NCBI RefSeq assembly: GCF_037126465.1
Contig: NC_088204.1
Location: 77,065,807-77,129,806 of the forward strand
Origin: Ornithodoros turicata
Lineage: Eukaryota > Arthropoda > Arachnida > Ixodida > Argasidae
Length of the DNA stretch: 64,000 nt
Direction: 5' to 3'
Shown here: in pieces, positions 34,301 through 45,500 of the stretch
How the letters are laid out: the number at the start of each line of letters is the position of its first letter
How positions within the stretch are numbered: position 1 is the stretch's first letter
Made by a program: the position numbers and the translations under genes
Notes under the pieces: generated by a model
Seen by the model: only the letters and a program-made list of their open reading frames with translations
What the model was told of the DNA's origin: nothing
Database searches by the model: none

Positions 34301-37300
34301 CGTTTCAGAGACACTGGATTTGTCAAGGTGTGTCAGCCAAGACACATGTACGACAAAACGGACGACGCGTCGTGCGACGGGTCGCACATTTTCGCGTCTC
34401 GACTTGTCACACGCTGCATTCGCAGACACATGGGGAGCGACTCCCCTACGACATGTCACCCTGCGCCGCCGTGTTGCTTGAAGAGCGTGGCAGAGCTACA
34501 TTCGCTTACACGTCATTGAACGTAACGAAATTTCCCCATGTAATAAAATACGGTAAACTAGAACAATTCGTTTCTTATTTCATTTGTCTTTCAAAACACG
34601 ACAAAATCAGCCACTCGTTCTGTTCTGAGTGCACACTGTCGGCCAAGAAAGAAAGAGGATCCTCAACGTTTCGGCCACATTGAAGCGATATTTTTAGAGG
34701 GCGCACAAAACTCCATGACTGTTTAGGTCCGTCCAGAACAGTTCTGGAGAGAGTGGAGAAAAAAAGGGGTTACAATGGCACAGGAACGAGTGCGGGGTCC
34801 AGAATATGAGGATCGGAATACTTTTTTTATTTTTCTGTTCTCCTAAAGTTAAATAAATAAGCACTTCGATTTCTCAGATCAATTACTAACACTCTACTTT
34901 CCTGCCAAACTTCCACCAAAGTTTCTCTCGTTCATCTCTTTGTATTACATCGCCTTAACATCATTATATGCTAAATATTTACTCCCACACTCTTAAAAAT
35001 GAACTTCACCGTAATGCGCTCTCCTAGCCTACCATCATCCCGACACAGTAAAATACACAGCAAAGCTTGCACAGTAAAGGTTGAAAGTTCGACCCGACCC
35101 GTCCCGCCTCTGTCCTTTGTTCCTTGTTCTCGCGTTTCGCCAGCCAACCATCCCGAATGACATCGGTCTCGCCCGTGATTTGTTTAAAACTGGGGACGTA
35201 CACATACTACTTATGTAGTACGTACATTGGTGCGAAAAGGGCGTTCGCCTCCCATTTTGAACAAATCAGAGGCGGCCGAGAGCGATGTTATTCGGGATTA
35301 TAGTCGCGGCTTCGCAGCTTGTATCGAACCGGTCAACGACATGCTAAGGACTAAAGTTCCTTGCCTGTAGATTTGCAATCTCTGTGGCTCCTGCAAAGGA
35401 AACGATGCGATGGAAACACGCCTGGGCCATTTTCGTCATGAGGGCAGCTCCTTTTGCTCGTACAACCACACCGTCTGGCAGGGAAACAAAACGTTATGCC
35501 AACTGGGTATCCGTGTTCATCGGCTGTCCCCGGAGACTGCACTCTCACTGGTCATTTCTTACTCGTTCTAGTGTTCAAATATCGATTGTATCTCATTACG
35601 GCCGAAGTCTGATTACGGACGTTGTCTCATTACGGCCGAAAGTCTCATTACTATGGGTCTGTTATATGGGTTCCTTTTACTAAGAGGAATTATGACAACG
35701 AGGATTCAAAATCAAGCACTGAGATTTATTTTTAACAGTTACGGCTCTTCTATTACAACGTTATAGCAAAGAGGAAACTTAGGCAGCATTCAGGACAAAT
35801 TTAGGACGGAGGCACCCAACTAATGCGTGGAATACATAACATCGACACAGATTCTTACAGAAGGTTTCGCGAACTTCGTCCTACAAGAAGCTCTCATAGT
35901 ACCCTTTTCCAAGAACCATTCGCACGCGTAGATTGTTTCAAATAGTCGTTTTGTGGCGGCCCGTGGATGACGACGCGCCTCTGCTGCCGCGCGCCATTGC
36001 GCCTGCCAGCCAGTTCTACCGGCACCGTCCTACCGTGAGGCCATGCACATCTGCCCGCTGGGACATTCCATCAACGCCATTGAATCCTCGATGTTTGACC
36101 CGAAATGCGCGCAATATAATGAATATGGTCAATGAAATGGAGCAGCAGGAGTTGAACCCGCTCCCAACGGATATGCGTTCCGAAGATCCTACCGTTACAC
36201 CTCACTGGCAGCTGCTGGTCCCTTTTCGACTGCTTCGTTTCATTGATCTGATTGCTTTGGGCGAAATTCAGGCTATGTGTTGTCATCCTCTGTCTTTCTT
36301 CGCCTCACCTTCTACTGTGATAATGAGTATGGTGGGCGGATACATATTTTACAAATTGCAAGATGCATTTTTGGGGTTGGTGCCTCTTCGCTCTTTTGAC
36401 CCGGGCGCGCCGACCCCCAAAGGCTAGTGTCAGTCTCTTAGCGGGACTTCCCGGGGGAGGCGGCGCCCCCCATAGTTCATGTTCCGGGGGGCAAGGGCTC
36501 CCGAGCCCCCCCGCAGTCGGCGCCTATGGCCATGAAGCATGTGGGCGCACCATGTCCTGGGTGGAAGAGCATGGCGGCGTCCGCCAGCGCCTGCTTGATG
36601 GCCGTGAAAGCAGCTTCAGCAGCTTCGGTCGTGTGGACGCGGGACGACGGCTTTGCGTGGGAACGAAGGTAAGTGAGGGGCTGAATGATGGCTGCGAAGT
36701 TGGCAATAAACCTGCGGTGAAAGTTCACCAGCCCAAGGAAGCGTCGGAGCTGACGAATAGTTGAGGGCTGGGGAAATTCCCTGATTGCCTTGACTTCGTG
36801 CTCGAGAGGGCGAATACCGTCCGAGTATACGTAATGGCCGAGAAACTCGAGCTCGGGCACGCCGAAAAGGCACTTCTTCGCGTTAACTAACACGCCATAA
36901 TCCTGAACGCCTGCGGAAAAGTTGTCTGAGATTGTGCTCTTGTTGTTGTTGTGACGAGCTGAATACTAAGAGGTCGTCAATGTAGGAAACAACGAAATCC
37001 TGGCCCCGGACTGCCTCATTGATGAAGCGCTGAAAGGTATGTGCGGAATTGCGCAACAAGGGCATCCGGACGTACTCAAGCAATCCAAAGGGTGTAATAA
37101 TGGCCGTCTTTGGTATGTGCTCCCGGTCGACAGGAATCTGGTGGTACACTTTTATGAGATCTATCTCGGAAAATACTTTTGCAGCCGCCAGATGTTCAGT
37201 GAAATCGTAAATATGCGGCCCGGTCGGGGACAGTTCTTGCGTTGAGAGCCCTAAAGCGTAACTTTTACTAATTTTTTCGACTATTTCTGTAGCGATCCTA

Positions 37301-38185
37301 TGCGTAGTTTTTGTTGGGTCTGTGGTTATCCGTGAAGGACTTCATATTTCTATAGAAAAGAAAAGTAAGTTTCGCTTGCCAATTTTCAAAATTCAATTGA
37401 AAAAAATAAATTTCCCGCAATTAAAAATTGTCGAAAGCCTTCCTCAATGGTGGCAAAAGTATGGTATTTGTTTTTTTGAAGCACATGTTTATTTACCAGA
37501 CTTTTATCCCCCGAATTTAGAAAAAAACCCCCCCGAAAACTTCATGCTCTAGCTATATGTGAACCGGTGACCTGGAACAAAGTGAAAAATCGAGCTGTTT
37601 GGTGATCCACAGGAAACGTTAAAACCCCAGTGCTTGCGAACACAAAAAAGACGTACACGACAATAAGATACTGACTGAAGAACAATGATTCTAATCAAGA
37701 CATGTTTGCGCTCAAAATAACAAAATTCAGGCCCCTCACATTATATTGTCAGACAAACACCACATGTGCAAGTAGTTATCCTCTCGGTCAAGCCTGGTAC
37801 AGACATCCTGATTTTTATCAGCTCACAATAAGATCTTCGACACTTTTCTTTGTCACGTACCTTTGTGATCACCGCCAAGTAGCTTGGGTCACCATCAAAC
37901 CCAAACCGAATATATGTACAAACGTGTTGCTGGTTTTTCTCATTTGCCTAAAAAATTACCACGCTTTTCTGGATGAAATTTTGCACACGTGATCTTAAAA
38001 TCGATTGATTCATTTGTAAAAGAAAAAAGGATCTTAAAATCAGTCAAGAGATCTAGGCTGTTCCTTCATGCAGAGAGTCCATGAATGACCTTACAGTTTT
38101 TTCCGCAGGCTGGTTCCATCGACGCTGATTTGATGTTGAGCTCTAGTAACAGAGCCATCATCGCTGTTAATCGATAGGAGTTCAT
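31396..38185 (-). CDS. Gene 4: small secreted four-cysteine protein, hybrid duplicate
   Basis: CDS joins 38095-38185, 35365-35474, 32919-32984, 31549-31590 and 31396-31479 on the minus strand, again 91+110+66+42+84 nt and 130 residues. Exon 1 sits in duplication unit 3, exons 2-5 in unit 2, so this gene also spans a junction. Compared with gene 3, exon 2 shows only silent differences, exon 3 reads CIMEVLIAEL in place of CVMEAIIAEL, and exon 5 ends AMDKLIG. All splice sites match gene 3, including the GC donor of intron 2 and the 69-nt, in-frame-open intron 4. The four cysteines and the N-C-T sequon are kept. It appears intact and expressible; the role is unknown. Confidence 0.82.
33250..33661. 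mobile_element. MITE in intron 2 of gene 4 (unit 2 copy)
   Basis: Orthologous copy of 23401-23837 with the same 15-bp ends. About 25 nt (cccgatgacagtg...) near the right end are missing. Confidence 0.6.
35952..36077 (+). mobile_element. Truncated LTR of the TRIM-like element at unit 2/3 junction
   Basis: Copy of the junction LTR fragment at 25290-25415, same break point, offset 10662. Confidence 0.8.
36510..37240 (-). pseudogene. Ty3/gypsy reverse transcriptase fragment, unit 3
   Basis: Best preserved of the three. From the right: PHIYDFTEHLAAAKVFSEID, YHQIPVDREHIPKT, FQRFINEAVRGQDFVVSYID-D box. After one frameshift near 36890 a continuous stretch runs from LVNAKKCLFGVPELEFLGHY through the thumb to APTCFMAIGADCGG. 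It is truncated at both ends at the same points as units 1 and 2. It lies in intron 1 of gene 4. Confidence 0.87.
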
Positions 38186-41100
38186 CGAAAATAGCTGTTA
38201 CAGCCCGCATTGAAGATTTGGACCACAATGATGATGTTGTAAAAATTGAGAGATGATGAAAGATGGAAAGGGGGTGGGGGAATTGATCAATTGTCTCTTG
38301 TGAAAGGTTGTTTGACGTAGAGCAGCTGCAGGAAGCAACACTGTTATCTTCACCGGCATTCGCTTTTCCTCCGCATGTCCGTTCGTCCCTGACGAACACA
38401 AAACGAGGTATCGAATCAAGTCTAGGTATAATAATGAGTGCTGATATTTCTGTGGCAAATGTCGAGGAGTTTTGAATGTGTTAGGTAGTTGTGTGTCATC
38501 CGATCCCTCAATTCGAACAACGACAACACCAGCCAACAGCATTAAACCAATAGACCTCTCCCTGTTTATAAACAAATGACGTCATAGTGTTCGACAGCGC
38601 CACCAATTTGGTAGAGTTGAACTACACTGGAAGCTACGGGCGAACAAGGTCGCGCCCGAAAGCTACGGTCTTGAGAGGTCTTTCAATAGGAGGCTGCGAA
38701 CAAGTGCCCATCCGTGGAACCCAGCCCTCCCCTTCCGATTTGTTTCGGCTTCAGTCTATCTACCAACGTCATGGTCCAATGGTCATTCTCAAGAGGAAGG
38801 AAGGGGGGCAGTGTTACGAGGAAGAGGTCCTAGGAGAAAGGCAGGGACACTTCAACTTCTTCAGGATAGAACCGACTGAGGTTAAGAGATCGGGACCTTG
38901 TAACAACAACAACAACAAAAACAACAGCAATAACAAACGATAATAATAATAAATACTTTATTCAGAAAAATAGTCGAGGTACGATGCACGGACCTGCCTA
39001 AGCCCAGGGTAATAATAAAAAAATAATAATAATAATAAAGTCTCAATAACAGGCGCAATAATAATCGGGAATACATTTGCGCGTAAAGTGAACTTGAACA
39101 GGGCTTGCCCTCACACTTCTAGTTTGTGTACATTTTTGCAATATTGACTATATAAAGATTATGATTACATACCCGCCTGGACAGAATTAGGATGCACTGT
39201 TATCTTATCAAAATTTTTCGAGCTTTCCCACAAGACCAAATGAAGTGACAGTTCGGAAGATGAAGTGCTATTACAGGTATTGAAGATTTTATTCCATGAT
39301 GATCATTGATGATTTTTTTTAACGAGTGAATTAGTAGATATATACCGGCTGGCCATTAGTGGATCCTGTCATCTTCGAGATAGCGTCGTTGAGATGTCCT
39401 TACTCTAGTTTTCCTACTATGCTTCACATAGGAGCGTCTCTCCCAATGAGTTTTCGTAATGAGGCTTGCGAACCTAATCGAAATGCGGCGTTTCATTGTT
39501 TCATTCAGTCCTCACGTCCAAAAAGAATTAGTACGAAACAAGGTCGGGGGCAGTAAACCCGGTGAGTGAGCAACGGAATATATTTACACACAGCCAAGAA
39601 ACTCTTACGTTGACTCACCTGTGAACGAGGCACTGTCACGGTGCAGGATTGCAAATTTTGAGTTGCGATTTTACGGTATCGAATGCTGTACTAGCGTCGT
39701 CTACAACGTCTGTGACAGTCATATGTCGGTCACTGCGGATAAATTTATCGCAGACGTGCCACGGCTTCCTCAGTGTTGCGGGTGGAAGAGTCTGCTCTGG
39801 CGACAGTCATTTTCAAAGAATACACTTCCGAAACGAAAGAATCACCCACATCTAACAGGGACAACCGCCGGTCCAAACTGTGTCTTTGTGCTTCTTTTAG
39901 TTCCACCATTAAAGTGCCACACGGGACTCAGAAAACAGCGTTTATTTTATTTAGTCCATGAAAAGAAGGTGCCTCAAGTATTTATACGCGAAATTTCAAT
40001 CCTGTTTACGAACGCTGTGCATTTCTGTCAAATTTGGAAGATCTCCTGAGCCTCCACAAGTTTCGATGACGCAACGAGGGAGTGACGTAATCATAAGCCC
40101 ACAAATTGCAATGATGTCATATTCTGGAGAGGGCACTCCTCTCCTAGCAACGACGCCGGCGTCCGGGGCGAGTCACGTGGCGGAGAAGTCACGCGAGGCT
40201 AATCGAAAGAGGGGAAAACGGGACAGGTGTCTTCTCCCTCCTTTGTGTTCTTTCCAAGGTCGGAGCGGTCGGATGGTATGTCAGGTAGGGCTCCGCTAAC
40301 GGAGTGCAAAAAGTGCGCCCCCTGGAAGACGCGAAGGACAACAACGTTGCCAGATGAGAGGCGGGTGCTCCGTCGGAGCATAACATGGTGTCACAGTTCT
40401 CAAAAATAAAAATAAATTTTCTCTATCTTTCGCGTCACGTAGAGCCAAAATATTTTGCAGGAATGTAAAGTGAGGCAAGAAGATTTCAGTAACATAACTT
40501 TGGTAGGATTCTGAAGACACGAGATTTAGTCCGTAGTGGCACTCTCAGGTGTCAATCAACTCGCCTGCCGAGAGGGAAGTCCTGGAACGGTCTACGCCTA
40601 AGCTCGGTGGACCAGTCGAGGCTAGAGCTACGCGCCGCCCTCTTCTGCGGCGCCGCTGCCGCCAGTTGTGCTGGCACTGCAACCTGACGGCTTCACATAG
40701 CGGTACATCGATTTCGAAACTCGGTGATATCGATGAATTTCCTGCAGAAATGAGAAAAAACTCGTTCTTCATATTTTGTTCTACGAAGAGCTGTCTGACC
40801 TACTTCACAGTGTGAAGTGGCAAAACTGGACTCCTCACTCGTAGGTCGGCTGGCACCTGCGAAGGAGTTTCCTGGGGCTCTACGCTGTAAGGTGATATAT
40901 ACGGCATAGCGGCCAGGAGCTCTAAATGCTTTAAAGGGATAGGGAGGGCGGTCTCTCACATTGTTATCATACATTCTGGTCATCTGGATGCTCCCCGAAC
41001 AGAATACAAAGCGTATATTGCTCAACTTGCGCATAGAGGCGCCGCCAAACGCCATGAGGAGTAGACTAAGAGGAGTAGAAGGAGATAAACACACGCTGGA

Positions 41101-42572
41101 GCGTTTGTCCCTCTCCACTCCTCTCGTCTGCATCCTTACCGCTGGTTACTTTACTCTTAGATATGTACAAACAGGCCCACATTTTTAGTCTTCTAGGATG
41201 GTCCTGTCTACCACGTGATCACACAGGTCACCCAAGCAACATGGCCGCCTCCATAGATGAAAAAGGATTCATGCCAGGATCCTTTTTCCGTGTGAATGGT
41301 GACAAAAGGTGACCGAGAATTAATTACGCGGACACCGACGGCATGTAACAAAGCGATACAGACCGCAACTGAAAAGAAGGTCACGTGGTGAACAGGAAGT
41401 AATTGCGGTCTTGACTAAAGTGACCGCCAGGGGGTACCTACGCACATCCGTTGGAAACGGCGGCCCGTGTGTTTCCTTCTTCCAGGCCCCCTGTCCCCCA
41501 CTCCTTCCAGCTATCCTCTCCATTTGTCCACGTCTGTACGTGCCACTCATAGCCACAGTTGCTTCGCGGCGCTAACACGAAATTTTCTAAACAATAACGG
41601 TAGATGACGTCACCACACGACGACTGTCTTGCTAGAAGGACGCACGCACCTCTGAGCTTCTCCTCCCTCCGCTCCACGTTGGCTTGGTTGGTCAAAGCTT
41701 GACGTGTACATGTATTCAAGGGTGTACATATCGCCAAGTATAGATCTGTTTCTCTGGGCCAGGTGGTGCGAGTGAGCAGCAACGTCAGCGCCCCAAATTG
41801 TGCGACACGCGGTAGTTTAGCAGACGACGCGACACTTTCAAATACACAGTCTCAAGTTGTTCGCACTTTTCAAGAAGCACCGCTTTTTCTGTGGATTTCC
41901 TTCAGGTTTTGTAGCTTCCTTGGCACCATACCGTTTGAAACACCATGCGAAACACGCTGATGAAACGACCTACTGTTGGGATCTGTGGCCGTTTGTGCCT
42001 GAAATGGCGCTGTGCAAACTTCACTGCAACAGGCCTATAGGACATGTGCGGGGGTGTTTTTTTTTATTCAGCTCTTCCGCGAGTTGGGTATGACGTTCTT
42101 CTATCTATCTAGATAGAAGATTAGATCAGAACAGTGGAGTAGTCTTCTGGTTGGCCACAAAAAGAACTTTGGAACATTTTCATAAACTAACTCCAAACGT
42201 AATGCTCTCAAAACTCGGTCAAGACCAAGCTGAAGAGGACAAACTGTCGTGTATAGCAGACGGCGAAGCTGCACGCGCATGTGTGTGACATCATATCCCC
42301 GGGTTACGCTGCTTAGGAGCCGGTTAACCCTGGACATTTTTCGACACAGAGTTACTATAGGGTCTCATTTCCGCTGGCTTAGAGTAGCTCAGAGTTGCCA
42401 GAGTAGAATAAGAAAACGCGCCCGTAGAAAAATATTGTTTTTCTATAGTGTGTGATACAGTGTGTGCATAATGTAATTAACCGCATCTATCAGAGTGTCA
42501 CAACTCCTTTAAGGAAGACACGTTCATTCTCTCCAGCGGAAGGTGTTACGCTTTCAGCACGCGCTCTTGGCA

Positions 42573-45500
42573 CTAGCCAATGAGCTTGTCCATGGCGAAA
42601 CTTGTGCTTGCGAGGCCAATGTTGATGTCATTTGGCACAAGCTTCCACGTACAGTTCTGCAAAAGAAAACATCCAAAGATGCGTCCCATGTATTCTGAGG
42701 CAGACAGAGCGTCCGCAACACTTACGCGTACCACTTCCAGGACTTCACGAATGTGCGGTTTGTCGGGCTGCAAACAAATTTGAAATATGTAATAAGCTAC
42801 GCTTGTAACGAGTGACGCGATAATTAGCTCAAGCTGAAAAAAAAAAGAAAAAGAAAAGGAAAGACAACGAAAGACGAAGTATGCAGTTTGTTCCCGTAAG
42901 TCATTTAAAAACAAATCTGAACACCATGTGAGTTGAAAGGTCAGAGAAAGGCCCACCAGTCATACATATTTCTTCGAAGGTGCACGCTCTCTTTTTTTCT
43001 TTACCATGACTGTTAACGCTACAGTAAAGTGGTTTGCACTATTGGCTTGGTGAAAGAGTGGATATTATTGTGCAGCATTGGTCTAGGATATCATTACACA
43101 TTTCAATGGAATCATAAAAATAGAAGACTGCGGTTTATCCTGCTCTAACTTTGCAGACTGATAGCCATTTGTCTGAAGTTATACTGGACCTTTTCCCCAA
43201 ACATTATGATGCTGTAGACAAGACAAGAATAATCACGCAAAATGCATTTCCAACAACCTACCTCACCCAAAAGCTGCTATTATTTTCCTGTGTGTACCTC
43301 ATTTTCATATCACCACACACAGGTGATGCAACATGTAACGTCACGAGAGGACTGGTTCGAGTTTCTATTTTGTTGTGGTGGGCAAGGAGGGGGAAAAACG
43401 CGTCGGCTGATAGGCTGATAAAACCGATAGAGCCTCTCAAGCATGCTTTGCACGGCGGCGTTACGTAATGAGTGGCGTAAGGACTCAGGTCGTCTTATAG
43501 ACGACCTGTTGTAAATGACGCCACCTGTGTATGATCAGGTGAACATAAAGTAGGCAAAGAAACTAATGGATAAAGAAAGGGTAAAGAAGAAAATGGTGGA
43601 ACTGAGTGAGAAGTGCCCTTGTAACTACAGGCATGGCGTGTGATTTTGTTTAATTTCAAATTTTTTCTTACTACAAGACCGTAATGCTTGCAAAAAATTA
43701 CAATAAAGCTTCAGACATATCATTATGAGTACTGCAAAGTTTGGGGCGTGATACGCCCTCATTCTCTATTTTTACGACGCAATCGAGATGTGTAGTGATT
43801 GCTAGACTACCCTTTTAGATACGGCACAACGTTAAAACTTCCGAGAAAATGCCCAGGACACAATCTTCAGGCCAGTTCATCTCACTCCAGGAATGACATG
43901 CCACTAAGGGCACAATACGCATGAGAAGTAATCGGGGGCGACGTCAAACGAAACCCCTCTCTCTCTATATATAAAAAAAATAAAAATAAACATAAAGCTG
44001 TCTATAAAGTCTGCTATCAATCGGTGATCCACAAACCACGAGAGGTTATCTACTGGTGTCAGCGAGCCATTAGACGAACAGTGGCTAATTTCTAACCAGT
44101 TCAGCTATGAGGGCCTCCATGATGCAGTCCGATATCTCCCACTTGTAGCTATCCAGTGCATCCTGGAAAGAGGTAGCAATTATCACAGTCAGCCAATGAC
44201 ATAGAAACGAGACCAAAGGCTCATGTACGCCCTACAAGCGGGGTAACGCCGCGTTTTGGTTAAATAATCAAATTACTCACCTCCTGTCACTTACCGTTAT
44301 CAAATGCTTTAACTGGTCGTGACAACGCTGATATGCTCTGCAGTACTTTCTCAGCGTCTGGAGTAACAGCAAAGGGGTACGTGTCACATGTGTTAATGCA
44401 GCCATGCACAAGGTGCCTGCACCTGAGGCCTGTTCCGACATAGGGAGATTTGCTAAATAGCGCTAGAAAACAGCGCTATATTTTCGTCCTTGCAGTGCTG
44501 CAAACCGCTAAAATGCATTGCTTGCCGGAGTTGAGCTCGTGTCAACTTTTTCAGCGCTGGATTTGAGGTGGCCAATGAGGAGCTCCTTCAGCGATGACGT
44601 CGCGGAAGCCGTGGAGACGTTTTGCTTCCGCATTTCAGGGCACAACAACCGCATTGGAACAAGTGAGTTTGTCATCCGAAATGTCTGATGCTGTCGAACT
44701 CCGGTGGCGCCATGATGGGAGGGACCGGAAACAACCACCGAACTTCCGCTGAATTATAGCGCTAGCGCCGGTTTGCAAGTAAGAAAAGCCCGATGACAGT
44801 GACGCGCGTTTTTGAGCGCTATTTTGTAGCGCTATATTAGTGTGCTGCTGTATGTCGGAACAGGCTTCTATTGGATGTATTTCGCGACAAACCACTCGGA
44901 ACATGTTCAACATTTCACATGTTAAACAGATGCCACTTGGCATGTTTTATATGTGGACTACGAGCCCATGAAATGCTATATCATAATGAGATTGATAAGA
45001 GCGAGGCTAATTTTCTGAGAAGCAGTTGGTCATGTGGGGTCTACGAATAATGGCAAATTTTGGGTGGTGATTTTGTGACATATATATATATTTTTTTTTC
45101 GCTAGATCCCGCCTGTTCTCGCCAGTTTTGCCAGATCGCGCATGTTCGCGTGGCTTCCTCCAAACGCCAGGAATTTACCAGCTGGCGCTTTTTTCACCTG
45201 GCCTCGAAGCGACCAGGTAGCGAATTGCCCAACTATATTTGGTGTCGTCACATCTGTATAGCGAGCGTGGCGAGAGCCCTGATTGCCTCGCACGTCGAAG
45301 TTCACGTGGGTTAGCAGACGACGGAACCCGAAGACGAGCGACCGCGATGCCCCTAGCGTGATCCTAGCGACTAAAACCACTAGCACTCATGTTCGGGTGG
45401 CAAAGGTCACGTGATCCAGCGCGGGCACCGACCGGCACAGACCTAGCAATTTCCGAGGCCAGGCCGTGTTGCCACGAAAAGACCACCCGTATTAGCCATA

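Larger units (their letters stand above)
25416..36077. repeat. Tandem segmental duplication, unit 2 (about 10.7 kb)
   Basis: Holds exon 1 of gene 3 and exons 2-5 of gene 4. The first 2.5 kb match unit 3 with a constant offset (10662, then 10667 after one 5-nt deletion). Relative to unit 3 it lacks about 480 nt near 29410 and carries about 45 extra nt near 28030. At its start the sequence passes directly from a truncated LTR (25290-25411) into the unit start. Confidence 0.9.
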
